This document shows, piece after piece, positions 1-9,200 of a stretch of 33,881 nt of DNA (positions are counted from its first letter, which is position 1; each line of letters starts with the position of its first letter). The notes below the pieces were generated by a model. The model was not told where the DNA came from. It made no database searches and was given only the letters and a program-made list of their open reading frames with translations. The DNA is taken from NCBI GenBank assembly GCA_032260385.1, contig JAVVEL010000028.1:1-33881 (forward strand). The letters are read 5' to 3'. The translations under genes were made by a program, and so were the position numbers. Source of the DNA: UBA9300 sp032260385 (GTDB taxonomy: Bacteria > Bacteroidota > Bacteroidia > Bacteroidales > VadinHA17).

Positions 1-587
1 ATCCGAATGACAGGCATGTACGCCAGGTGGTGGATGTGCTGGAGGAGGGGGGGATAGTAATTTACCCTACCGACTCGGTATATGCCATTGGCTGCAGCGT
101 TGAGGCCAATAAGGCCATGGAGAGGATAGCAGCCCATAAGGGCTTTGATCCGAAGCGCCCTGACATGTCGCTTATCTTCCACGACCTGAGCCAGCTGGCC
201 GAATATACCATAGTGAGGGATAATAATATTTTCAAGCTTATAAAGCGTAACACACCTGGTCCCTTCACCTTTATACTGCAGGCCAATAACCAGATACCAA
301 AACTTTTCAAGAACAAAAAGCGAACAGTGGGTATACGTATACCATCAAATAGTATAGTACTTGAGATAGTCAGGGAGCTGGGTAAACCGCTTATCACCAC
401 CTCGGTTCATGATGCCGATGAGATAATAGAATATACCACTGATCCCGAGCTTATATACGAAAAATACAGAGATTTTGCCGATATGGTTGTTGACGGGGGC
501 TACGGCAATAATGAGCCTACCACCATAATTGACTGTACCGGTGAAGAGCCTGTTATCATAAGAGAAGGGATAGGAGTGCCTGAATGA
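1..587 (+). CDS. YciO/Sua5/YrdC-family protein, 5' end missing
   Basis: The family includes the enzymes that make threonylcarbamoyl-AMP from threonine, bicarbonate and ATP for the t6A base of tRNA; the YciO branch resembles them but its role is less certain. The frame is open from the left edge (first full codon at base 3, reading PNDRHVRQVVDVLEEGG), so the GTG at 27 is probably internal and about 10-15 N-terminal residues lie outside the window. Visible family signatures are the PTDSVYAIGC stretch (TsaC proteins have PTxTVYGLG), a basic KGFDPKRP segment, a TPGPFTFIL segment and a late TIIDCTG motif. The length of about 195 plus the missing residues fits YciO (about 206) and not full Sua5 with its extra C-terminal domain. 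The stop codon is immediately followed by the stop of the convergent trkH, with no intergenic base. Family assignment is firm; activity in t6A synthesis is not shown. Confidence 0.85.
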   Translation, partial: PNDRHVRQVVDVLEEGGIVIYPTDSVYAIGCSVEANKAMERIAAHKGFDPKRPDMSLIFHDLSQLAEYTIVRDNNIFKLIKRNTPGPFTFILQANNQIPKLFKNKKRTVGIRIPSNSIVLEIVRELGKPLITTSVHDADEIIEYTTDPELIYEKYRDFADMVVDGGYGNNEPTTIIDCTGEEPVIIREGIGVPE

Positions 588-2036
588 TCAGTTCCTGTAA
601 AACCACTTTGTAAACAAGACCAGCACGGTAAATAATTCGAGTCGTCCCAGTAACATCAGAAAGGAGAGGAACCATTTCCCGAATACGGGGAAGTGTGTAT
701 AATTCATTGTGGGCCCTACCTGTCCCAGTCCCGGGCCTATATTGCCAAGACTGGCAGCCACTGCACTGAAGGAAGTTGAAAGATCGTAACCCATGGTCGA
801 TATAATAATTGAACTAAGGCCGGCAATAAAAAAGTATAAAATAATGAATGCCAGTACATTATACATGGTATTCTGGCTTACGGCCTTATGGTTGAGCCTT
901 ACTGGTATTACAGCATTGGGATGAATAAGCCTGCGAAGCTCAAGCCTGCTGTTTTTTGCCAGCAGCATTAACCTTACCATCTTTATGCCACCACCCGTTG
1001 AACCTGCTGATCCGCCTGTGAACATAAGGATAAATATCACCAGTATGAGGAAGGGTCCCCATGTGCAGTAATCGGCTGTTACATAGCCGGTTGTCGTGGC
1101 TATGGAAACAACCTGGAAGGCGGCATGCCTGAATGATTCTTCAAAGCCATGACCGTGACTAAAGTGCAGGACGCCGGTCACAACAAGTATAAACACAAGG
1201 AGGAGAGATATATAGAAGATAAACTCTTCATTGGTAAAAATCTTTTTGAAGCGTCCGTGCAGGCCCAGGTAAGCAAGGGAGAAATTGGTTCCTGCTATTA
1301 CCATGAAAATTGTAATGACATAATGGATATAAGGGCTGTCAAAGGCTGCTATACTGGCTGTTTTTGTTGAATATCCACCTGTTGCCATTGTGGTGAATGC
1401 GTGGTTTATGGCATCGAAGAAGCTCATACCTCCCAGCTTGAGCAGGACAGCTTCTGCCAGGGTAAATCCCAGGTATATTGCCCAGAGCCTTTTGGCTGTT
1501 TCCCTTATTTTGGGGTGCAGTCTATCGGGAGTGGGCCCCGGCACTTCAGCTGAGAAGAGCTGCATGCTCCCTATCTTGAGCACGGGCAGTATGGCCAGGG
1601 AAAGCACTATGATACCCATGCCCCCGAGCCACTGTGTCATGCTGCGCCAGTAGAGGAGTCCGTGCGGCAGGGATTCAACTTCGGCAAGTATTGATGCTCC
1701 CGTTGTGGTAAAGCCGGATATTGTTTCAAAGAAGGCATCGGTATAGGAAGGAATAGCTCCTCCAATTATAAAGGGCAGGCTTCCGAAGAGGGAAAAGACC
1801 AGCCATGCAAAGGTAACAATAAGGTAGCCTTCCCTTTTACTTATGGTCTGGATATGCTTCCTGAAAATAAATGAAAGGAAAAAACCTGCAGCCAGTGTAA
1901 TTGCTGTGGAAAGGATAACCGGCACCAGGTCGCCTTCGGCATAGATTAATGACACGGGGATAATGGTAAGCATACAGATGCCTTCCATTATCAGCAGAAT
2001 ACCAAGAGCCCGTCCTATTATCTTACCGTTTAACAT
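588..2036 (-). CDS. trkH: TrkH-family potassium uptake membrane subunit
   Basis: This is the pore-forming inner-membrane subunit of a Trk/Ktr-type K+ uptake system. The 482-residue protein is almost entirely hydrophobic with four pore-loop repeats. Filter-like segments are visible as TISGFTTTGAS, TMATGGYST, SIATTTGYVT and SLGNIGPGLG, each with the glycine that lines the selectivity filter. Length is normal for TrkH. It starts with ATG at 2036 only 9 bases after the trkA stop, so the two are almost certainly co-transcribed as trkA-trkH. Its stop codon touches the stop codon of the convergent YciO-like gene. Family knowledge: TrkH works with the NAD(H)/nucleotide-binding gating ring of TrkA, which agrees with the neighbour. 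Confidence 0.97.
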   Translation of the reverse strand: MLNGKIIGRALGILLIMEGICMLTIIPVSLIYAEGDLVPVILSTAITLAAGFFLSFIFRKHIQTISKREGYLIVTFAWLVFSLFGSLPFIIGGAIPSYTDAFFETISGFTTTGASILAEVESLPHGLLYWRSMTQWLGGMGIIVLSLAILPVLKIGSMQLFSAEVPGPTPDRLHPKIRETAKRLWAIYLGFTLAEAVLLKLGGMSFFDAINHAFTTMATGGYSTKTASIAAFDSPYIHYVITIFMVIAGTNFSLAYLGLHGRFKKIFTNEEFIFYISLLLVFILVVTGVLHFSHGHGFEESFRHAAFQVVSIATTTGYVTADYCTWGPFLILVIFILMFTGGSAGSTGGGIKMVRLMLLAKNSRLELRRLIHPNAVIPVRLNHKAVSQNTMYNVLAFIILYFFIAGLSSIIISTMGYDLSTSFSAVAASLGNIGPGLGQVGPTMNYTHFPVFGKWFLSFLMLLGRLELFTVLVLFTKWFYRN

Positions 2037-2045
2037 TGAAGTTTT

Positions 2046-3386
2046 TTAGAGGAAGAATTTTGACATTTTCTCCAGTGCATGGGGAAGAGTGAACACCACA
2101 ACCTTATCGTCTGGTTGAATATGCGTATCTCCGGTGGCAATAAATGGTTTGCCGTCCCTTGTACCTCCGCCTATAATAGCCCCCTTTGGAAAGTGAATTT
2201 CGCGCAGCTTCCCTTTTACGATTTTTGCTCCTTCGGGTACCCTGTATTCAAGAACTTCAGCATCGGTACCGGTCATGCATTTTACCTGTGTTACGTTAGG
2301 GTTGGTAGTATGCCTGAAGATATGGCTTGCGGCCGACAGCTTTTTGTTTATGATTGTATCGATACCGCTGTTTTCAGCAAGGGTGATATATTCCATGTTC
2401 TCAACTTCAGCTATAGTCTTTTTTACGCCCAGCCTGGTAGCCAGCAGGCAGGCCAGTATATTGGTTTCGGAGTTGCCGGTCAGGGCCACAAAAACATCTT
2501 TCTGGGCTATCCCTTCCTGCATCAGGATATTTGCATCCCTGCCGTCACCGTGTATGACCAGTGTATTCTCCAGTTCATCGGCCAGTATTTCACACTTTGC
2601 AGGGTCAATATCAATAAGCTTTATGAAGCATTCTTTCTGTAAGGTCTGGGCCACCCTTTTACCTATCCTGCTTCCGCCAACTATCATTATCCTTTTTGCT
2701 ATAAAATTTTCCTTGCCGGAGAATTTCATCATTTCCTGTATACCTTCGCGTGTGGATACGACGAAGACAAGGTCACCTTCCCTGAAAATATCATCACCCC
2801 CGGGAATGATTGTTTCATCGTTTCTTTTTATGGCTACCGCCCTGTACATATTACTTTTCAGTTCCTCGGTGACATCCCTTAGTTTTTTGTTGACCACGGG
2901 TGCATCTTTATCCAGCTTCTGTACGTACAGAGCGAGTCGGCCCCCGGAAAACTCCATAAATTCCGTTGTTCCTGTCTCATGGAGGAGGCCAAGCACTTCC
3001 TTGGCTGCGATAAGCTCAGGATAAATTATGGAGTCAACGCCAAGGGATTTAAAAAACTCCTTTGTTGTGGGCTCCAGGTATTCGCGGTTATCAATGCGTG
3101 CAATGGTCTTCACGGCACCAAGACGTTTGGCCAGGATGGCAGCAGTGATATTTGTATCCTCCAGGTGGGCCACCGCAATAAAAAGGTCGGTCTTTTTACC
3201 CAGGGTATTTTTTAACAGGTCAACGGAAGTAGCTGAGCCCTGGACGGTCATGACATCGAGTGATGCATCGATAGGCCTTAGCCTGCTTTCCTCGGGATCA
3301 ATTATTACAATGTCATGCTGCTCATTACTAAGCATTTTGGCCAGATGTGTTCCAATCTCTCCTGCACCTGCTATTACAATCCTCAT
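2046..3386 (-). CDS. trkA: Trk system potassium transporter TrkA, two RCK domains
   Basis: TrkA is the cytoplasmic regulatory ring of the Trk potassium transporter; it binds nucleotides and gates TrkH. The 446 residues contain two TrkA_N (Rossmann) plus TrkA_C units. The first Rossmann loop GAGEIG is at residues 7-12 and the second, IVGGSRIGKR, begins near residue 233. Each half ends in a TrkA_C region, with patterns such as DDIFREGDLVFVVS and HIQPDDKVVVF. The size equals that of the E. coli tandem protein, unlike the single-domain KtrA type. It is the first gene of the trkA-trkH operon, and a good promoter match lies about 30 bases upstream (separate entry). ATG at 3386 fits the family start (MRIVIAGAGEIG). 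Confidence 0.97.
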   Translation of the reverse strand: MRIVIAGAGEIGTHLAKMLSNEQHDIVIIDPEESRLRPIDASLDVMTVQGSATSVDLLKNTLGKKTDLFIAVAHLEDTNITAAILAKRLGAVKTIARIDNREYLEPTTKEFFKSLGVDSIIYPELIAAKEVLGLLHETGTTEFMEFSGGRLALYVQKLDKDAPVVNKKLRDVTEELKSNMYRAVAIKRNDETIIPGGDDIFREGDLVFVVSTREGIQEMMKFSGKENFIAKRIMIVGGSRIGKRVAQTLQKECFIKLIDIDPAKCEILADELENTLVIHGDGRDANILMQEGIAQKDVFVALTGNSETNILACLLATRLGVKKTIAEVENMEYITLAENSGIDTIINKKLSAASHIFRHTTNPNVTQVKCMTGTDAEVLEYRVPEGAKIVKGKLREIHFPKGAIIGGGTRDGKPFIATGDTHIQPDDKVVVFTLPHALEKMSKFFL

Positions 3387-3414
3387 CTTAATCCGTTTAA
3401 AAACAAAAACATGG

Positions 3415-3447
3415 CAAATTTATAAAATAGACTATAATAATTACCAA
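3415..3447 (-). promoter_or_regulatory. Predicted Bacteroidota-type promoter of trkA-trkH
   Basis: On the minus strand TAAATTTG (3415-3422) matches the -7 consensus TAnnTTTG exactly. A TTG (3445-3447) lies 22 bases upstream, within the 17-23 spacing known for the -33/-7 promoters of this phylum. The predicted start of transcription is about 3410, leaving a leader of roughly 20-25 bases before the trkA ATG. Prediction from sequence only. Confidence 0.6.
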
Positions 3448-3480
3448 ATAAACATGAATCTTTACGCTCAGTGTTGATTT

Positions 3481-5016
3481 TCAAGGTATGATAAGATATA
3501 GAATCATAATAGTCAGGGGTATATGGAGGTTTTTCCTTTCCCTCTCAAGCAAGTAAGTGATTAAGGCCAGGAGAAAGAAGAACAGGATTACCGTTCTGAT
3601 CACAGATATTTCGCCTACACTCACTGAAACCCTGTTGATAGAGGCTATTGCGGAGGCAGCATCTGCAAGGGTATTTACGCAGTATACCAGCACCTTTCCC
3701 AGGAGGTCAGGAATCAGCGGCAGGGATGAAAAAAGCATAAGGGCAAAGCCGGTGCATAGTATTATTGTTGCCAGGGGGATGGCAAAAAGATTAGATACCA
3801 CTGAAAACAATGGGATTTCCCCGAAAAAGAAAGCCACAAATGGAAGGGTTCCGGCCTGTGCCAGCAGTGAAATGGCTATCATTTTCCACACATAGCCCAG
3901 TATATGTCCCCTGAAATTAACCAGCGACACCAGTTTTGTATAATTAGCAACTATAGCAATAACGGCTGAATAGGACAGGAGGAAGGAAGCTTCATATAAG
4001 AGGTCAGGATTTATAAGCAGTATGACAAAGGCTGATGCCATAACAGAGTTTATTGGCCTTACCGGCCTGTTTATAAGGTAGCCGGTATTCAGGAAGGAAA
4101 ACATCACCGATGCTCTGGTTACCGAAGGGCTCAATCCTGTCATAAGGGCATAAGTCCATATTACGAACAGGGATATCAGTAATTTTACTATTTCTGACTT
4201 TACACGGCTTACTTTAAGAAGGGATAAAATCATCATGCTAATTATACCGACATGAAGTCCGGAGACTGCCATTATATGCACTATACCGCTTTTCCTGAAT
4301 TCTTCCCTGACCCGGTCATCAAGCAGGTCCCTGTAGCCCAGTGTCATGGCCGATACAATGGCAAGGCTTTTTTCATCATCTACTTTTTCTTTCAGCCTGT
4401 TAAGCAGGTAGTTCCTGAGTCTCAGACCCAGGTGCCTGATCCCGGGCTTTTGATCAATAACTGAAATGTCATTATAGCAGAAGGCAGAATAACGGAAGCC
4501 CCTCCGGTTCATGAACAAGCGATAATCAAAGTCATCGGTACTGTCGAAGTCGCTTATCTCAACAGGAGATGAGACAAAGCTGATGATGCTTCCCGGTTTT
4601 AGTGTTGGAGAGATGTATTTTTCATTAGTATAGACCAGCAACCTGTTGTTTTTGTAATTGCCGTATCCGTTTACCGTAATAATGCTTGTATGCAATTTCA
4701 ATGACCTTGCAGCGGGAGCCGGATAATTATCTGTTCTTACAACAAAATGTGCCGGACCCGGGCTTATACAGGCCAGTTCATTTTTCTTAATTACTGAAAG
4801 GGAACAGCCCAGGAAAAAAATGCAACAATGGAATACCAGTCCATATGAGATTGATGCTATCCTGTTTTTACATATAATTATATTAAGGATTAGAGAAGCT
4901 GACAATAGAAATATGGCAGCATTGCAGTATAAGGCCGAATGCATGAAGGAACCGCATATGCTTCCCGTTGCCAGGGCAATGCAGTAGCCGGTGAAAGGGG
5001 TTTCTTTATACAGCAC
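3481..5016 (-). CDS. comEC: ComEC/Rec2-family DNA-uptake membrane protein, short form
   Basis: ComEC is the inner-membrane channel through which single-stranded DNA enters during natural transformation. The 511-residue product has an N-terminal pair of membrane segments, a soluble OB-like region (about 80-190, the DUF4131 type) and then the polytopic Competence domain, recognisable by the segment HIMAVSGLHVGI followed by FSFLNTGYLINRPVRPINS. It ends soon after the last membrane helices and has no metallo-beta-lactamase domain, unlike ComEC of Bacillus. The start is GTG at 5016: the next in-frame codon but one upstream is a stop, and no ATG fits. It lies 36 bases after def on the same strand. 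The Competence-domain call is firm; whether this short form supports DNA uptake is unknown. Confidence 0.88.
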   Translation of the reverse strand: MLYKETPFTGYCIALATGSICGSFMHSALYCNAAIFLLSASLILNIIICKNRIASISYGLVFHCCIFFLGCSLSVIKKNELACISPGPAHFVVRTDNYPAPAARSLKLHTSIITVNGYGNYKNNRLLVYTNEKYISPTLKPGSIISFVSSPVEISDFDSTDDFDYRLFMNRRGFRYSAFCYNDISVIDQKPGIRHLGLRLRNYLLNRLKEKVDDEKSLAIVSAMTLGYRDLLDDRVREEFRKSGIVHIMAVSGLHVGIISMMILSLLKVSRVKSEIVKLLISLFVIWTYALMTGLSPSVTRASVMFSFLNTGYLINRPVRPINSVMASAFVILLINPDLLYEASFLLSYSAVIAIVANYTKLVSLVNFRGHILGYVWKMIAISLLAQAGTLPFVAFFFGEIPLFSVVSNLFAIPLATIILCTGFALMLFSSLPLIPDLLGKVLVYCVNTLADAASAIASINRVSVSVGEISVIRTVILFFFLLALITYLLERERKNLHIPLTIMILYLIIP

Positions 5017-5052
5017 TCTTCAGCGATTACCATATAAAGATACAAAATCAGT

Positions 5053-5619
5053 TTATTTTACTTTTTGTTTTGGCAGGACTGTTTTGTAGTCGACATCGAA
5101 TTTACCCTTGCCGATACCTGTAAGTTTTGATTTGAGAAGTCGTTTCCTCAGCGGGCTGACGAGATCGGTAAAGAGGACACCGTCAAGATGGTCATATTCG
5201 TGTTCAATAATCCTGGCCCTGTAACCGATGATCACCTCATTATGAAAATTCCAGTCACGGTCATAATACTCGATACGTATTACTGATTCACGGTTTACTT
5301 CCTCGTGTACCTGGGGTATGCTCAGGCATCCCTCATTCATCAGCACCAGATCTCCTTTTCTTTCCCTGATGTAGGGGTTGATAAAAACATATTTGAAATC
5401 AGACAGATCAGGTTCATCGTCTGCCAACGGAGTTCCGTCGACAACAAAGAGCCTTATGGATTTCCCTATCTGCGGTGCAGCCAGACCTATACCATCTGAA
5501 GCTCTCATTGTTTCGAACATATCATCGATAAGCTGATCAAGTCCTTCGTAATGCCTGTCAATATCTTCGGCAACTTTTCTAAGTACGGGGTGACCGTAAA
5601 CGTATATTGGATAAACCAT
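5053..5619 (-). CDS. def: Peptide deformylase
   Basis: Removes the formyl group from the N-terminal methionine of new proteins, using an active-site metal. All three hallmark motifs are present: GIGLAAPQ at residues 43-50, EGCLS at 96-100 (metal-binding Cys) and HEYDH at 140-144 (two metal-binding His and the catalytic Glu). The 188 residues are normal for the family. ATG at 5619 gives MVYPIYVYGHPVLR, the expected N-terminus. The gene sits between ruvX (104 bases upstream) and comEC (36 bases downstream) on the same strand. Its leader is unusual: three ATGAATT heptamers (plus-strand reading) directly abut the start codon, leaving no Shine-Dalgarno sequence. Confidence 0.98.
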   Translation of the reverse strand: MVYPIYVYGHPVLRKVAEDIDRHYEGLDQLIDDMFETMRASDGIGLAAPQIGKSIRLFVVDGTPLADDEPDLSDFKYVFINPYIRERKGDLVLMNEGCLSIPQVHEEVNRESVIRIEYYDRDWNFHNEVIIGYRARIIEHEYDHLDGVLFTDLVSPLRKRLLKSKLTGIGKGKFDVDYKTVLPKQKVK

Positions 5620-5645
5620 ATGAATTATGAATTATGAATTATGAT
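5620..5645. repeat. Heptamer array (ATGAATT x3 plus partial) abutting def start codon
   Basis: Perfect ATGAATT units occupy 5620-5626, 5627-5633 and 5634-5640, followed by a partial unit. Base 5619 is the first base of the def start codon on the minus strand, so the array (read AATTCAT on that strand) forms the immediate 5' untranslated leader. A related pair (AATTCAT, CATTCAT) lies at 26706-26719 around the nitroreductase stop codon. Confidence 0.85.
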
Positions 5646-5701
5646 GTGAACCTTGTGTGCTATGGAATATAGCATTAGGTTCAGTGTCGTAATTCAGGCT
5701 A

Positions 5702-5709
5702 CAAAGTTA
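5702..5709 (-). promoter_or_regulatory. Candidate -7 element for def
   Basis: TAACTTTG on the minus strand matches TAnnTTTG exactly and lies in the ruvX-def gap, 83 bases before the def start. I find no TTG at the right distance upstream, so this may be a weak internal promoter within a ruvX-def-comEC operon. Confidence 0.35.
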
Positions 5710-5722
5710 CAAAATATTCTTA

Positions 5723-6148
5723 TTATTTAGAATAATTCTTAATTTGTAGCAGGTAAGACTGAAGGATAAGCGAAGCGCTTATTTTATCGACATTTTCTTT
5801 CTTTTGCCTGTCGGATTTCTTCATTCCTCCTTCTATCATTGCTCTCTGGGCCATGCTTGAAGTGAACCTTTCATCAACAAGGTGAAGATTGATATCCTTA
5901 AATATTTTCCTGAGCCTGTTTATGAAGGGATCAAGCTGTTTAACCAGGTCAGAAGGCTGATTGCTCAGGGTTTTCGGATAGCCTATAACTATATCACCGA
6001 TGTCTTCACTATTGACATAATCAATAAGGAATTTTTCCAGGTCGGCGGTGGCAACTGTTTGCAATGGACTTGCAATTATCCGGCCAGGGTCTGTTACTGC
6101 CAGGCCTGTTCGTTTATTTCCGTAGTCGATAGCAAGGATGCGTGACAT
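5723..6148 (-). CDS. ruvX: RuvX/YqgF-family Holliday junction resolvase-like nuclease
   Basis: YqgF/RuvX is a small RNase H-fold nuclease linked to pre-16S rRNA 5' processing and to Holliday junction resolution. The 141 residues show the family layout: RILAIDYGNKRTGLAVTD at the N-terminus with the first catalytic Asp at residue 8, VIGYPKTL near 54-61, the VDERFTS motif with Asp92/Glu93, and a C-terminal VDKISASLILQ helix bearing the last acidic residue. ATG at 6148 gives the standard start. It is followed by def on the same strand, an arrangement I recall from other Bacteroidota. Upstream, between ruvX and nifJ, lies a heptamer hairpin (6167-6236). Confidence 0.95.
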   Translation of the reverse strand: MSRILAIDYGNKRTGLAVTDPGRIIASPLQTVATADLEKFLIDYVNSEDIGDIVIGYPKTLSNQPSDLVKQLDPFINRLRKIFKDINLHLVDERFTSSMAQRAMIEGGMKKSDRQKKENVDKISASLILQSYLLQIKNYSK

Positions 6149-6166
6149 GACTATAAGGTTGAAATG

Positions 6167-6236
6167 ACGACTAACGACTAACGACCAACGACGAACGGCT
6201 ATTACCGTTAGTCTTTCGTCGTTGGTCTTTTGTCGT
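6167..6236. repeat. Heptamer array folded into a 32-base-arm imperfect hairpin
   Basis: The left arm (6167-6198) is made of units ACGACTA, ACGACTA, ACGACCA, ACGACGA and ACGG. The right arm (6205-6236) is its reverse complement, also in 7-base phase, with 6 mismatches over 32 positions. The loop is CTATTA (6199-6204). No T-run follows in the direction of nifJ transcription, so it does not look like a standard intrinsic terminator. It fills most of the gap between nifJ and ruvX. Confidence 0.85.
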
Positions 6237-6284
6237 ATTCAATAACTCACTCAATATTTCCGGCATCATCTCAAAGGTGCACAA

Positions 6285-9200
6285 TCAATATTCCAAAGAT
6301 GCCAGGCGCTTATAGGATGTGTATCTCCATTTTGCATTTTCCTCGGCGGCACTGAAGAGTCTTTTTGCTTCCTCGGGGAATGATTTGGTCAGTGATGTAT
6401 ATCTCACTTCTGATTTCAGGAAGTCCTGGAATTTGGCCAGGTCAGGCTCTTTTGAATCAAGCTGGAAGGGATTTTTACCCTCATTTTCCAGCCTGGGATC
6501 GTACCTGTAAAGGTGCCAGTACCCGGCATCCACTGCATTTTTCTCCTGTGCTATGGTATTACCCATTCCTGCTCTCAGTCCGTGTGCTATACACGGGGCA
6601 TATGCAATAACTATTGAAGGACCGGGATAGGCTTCAGCTTCCCTGATGGCTTTAAAGCACTGGGCCATGTTTGCTCCCAGGGCTATCTGTGCCACATATA
6701 CATAGCCATAGGTCATGGCCATCATACCGAGGTCTTTTTTCCTTATCTTTTTACCTGAAGCTGCAAATTTAGCCACTGCGCCAGCAGGTGTTGCTTTTGA
6801 CGATTGCCCGCCGGTATTTGAATACACTTCGGTATCAAGCACAAGGATGTTGATATCCTCGCCTGACGCCAGTACGTGGTCGAGTCCTCCATAACCAATG
6901 TCATAAGCCCAGCCGTCGCCTCCGAAGCTCCATATTGACTTTTTGACCAGGTAGTGTTTAAGGTTGAGTATTTCTTTTGCCACCCCGTTCTTTTCATTCC
7001 TGAGGGCGTCAAGCACCTTTTTGCTGGCTTCAACTGATTTGCCGGCATCGAGCATGCCATCAATCCATTCGCGGAAAGCTTCCTGTGTATCGGCTCCTAT
7101 TTTCCCTTCCTGGATGGCATTTCCCATGAGCAGCCTGATCCTTTCCCTCATTTTGCCAACCCCGGTAACCATTCCGAATCCGTATTCGGCGTTATCTTCA
7201 AACAGGGAGTTTGCCCATGCGGGACCCATACCTGTTTTATTGTTGGCACGGTAGGGGGTTGAAGGTGCTGAGCCCCCATATATTGATGAACAGCCGGTGG
7301 CGTTGGCAATTATCATGCGTTCACCGAAGAGTTGTGTTACCAGTTTAACATAGGGTGTTTCGCCACAGCCGGCGCAAGCACCCGAGAATTCAAACAGGGG
7401 CTGTGCAAACTGGCTGTTTAGCAAATTGGCATCTTTTGGCACCACATCTTCTTTATAACCCACTTCTTTATCGAGGTAGTTCCATATCTCTGCCTGGTCC
7501 ATCTGCGTCTGCAGTGGTTCCATTACCAGTGATTTTTCTTTAGAAGGACATACATTAACGCACACCTCGCAGCCTGTGCAATCCAGCGGACTTATCTGTA
7601 TACGGTATTTATAATCCTTTATTTTACCCTTACCCTGCACCGAAGCCATTTTTGCAGGTGCTTTTTCCACTTCTTCATCTATGAGGAGGAAGGGTCGTAT
7701 TACACCGTGGGGGCAAACATAGGCACACTGGTTACACTGTATACAGTTTTCAGCTATCCAGCGGGGCACATTAACGGCCACGCCTCTTTTTTCATATTCA
7801 GTGGTGCCTGAAGGAAAGGTGCCATCTTCTCTCCCCTTAAAGGCACTTACAGGCAGGTCATCACCTTTTTGTGCATTAATGGGGTCACAGACATTTTTAA
7901 TAAAATCAGGCACATCATGTTCCACCTTCTTATCTTCTCCTTTCAGGTTTTTCCATTCGGACGGCACTTTTACCTCTTTTACTTCTTCACCTCCTTTATC
8001 CACGGCGGCATAGTTCATATTAACGATATTCTCACCCTTCCTTCCGAAGCTTTTCTGTATGAATTTCTTCATTTCAGCCACTGCCTCGTCATAGGGTATC
8101 ACCTCTGCAACCTTGAAGAAGGCCGACTGCATTATGGTATTTGTGCGGTTACCCAGTCCAATGTCTTCTGCCAGTTTGGTGGCGTTGATGATATAAAAAC
8201 GGATATCATTTTCAGCCATGTATTTCTTCATGGATTCGGGTAACTTTTCCCTGATCTCCTCCTCATCATAAATGCTGTTCAGCAGGAAGGTGCCTTCTTT
8301 TTTCAGTCCCTTGAGCATATCGTATTTCTCAAGGTATGCTGTTACGTGGCATGCCACAAAGTCAGGTGTGTTTACGAGGTAGGTAGAATTGATTGGTGTA
8401 TCACCAAAGCGAAGGTGAGAGACGGTAATACCGCCTGATTTCTTGGAGTCATAGGCAAAATAAGCCTGGCAGTATTTATTTGTTGTTTCACCGATTATCT
8501 TTATGGAGTTTTTATTTGCACCCACCGTTCCGTCAGAGCCCAGACCGTAGAATTTGGCCGAGTATGTAGATTCATCCGATACATTTATTTCAGGAAGCTG
8601 TGGCAGTGATGTATGAGTTACGTCATCATTAATGCCCACCGTGAAATTGTTCATCGGCTTCTCCTTCTTAAGGTTTTCAAACACTGACATTATCATGGCA
8701 GGTGTTGTATCTTTTGAGGACAGGCCGTAGCGTCCGCCCACTATCAGAGGACGTTCATCCCTTTCGTAGAACAGGTCGCGTATATCAAGGTAGAGAGGTT
8801 CTCCGTTAGCTCCCGGTTCCTTTGTACGGTCTAGCACAGATATCCTCTTAACGCTTTCCGGCAGCACATCAAAGAAATATTTGGATGAGAAGGGGCGGTA
8901 AAGGTGAACACTGATGAGTCCCAGTTTTTCTCCTTTTGCATTGAGGTAGTCAATTGTCTCCTTGATGGTCGAGGTAACCGATCCCATTGCCACTATAATA
9001 TTTTCAGCGGCGGGGTTGCCATAATAAGTAAAGGGCTTATAATTCCTGCCGGTCAGCTCAGAGATTTTTTTCATCTCTCCGGCAACGATATCAGCCAGGG
9101 GCTCATAGAATGGATTAACTGACTCTTTGGCCTGGAAATAGATATCAGGGTTCTGTGCCGTACCCCTGGTAACAGGATGTTCAGGGTTAAGGGCATTCTT

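Noticed and set aside
2275..3024. A 249-codon plus-strand frame opposite trkA
   Set aside because: Shadow of the trkA coding frame with no recognisable domain.
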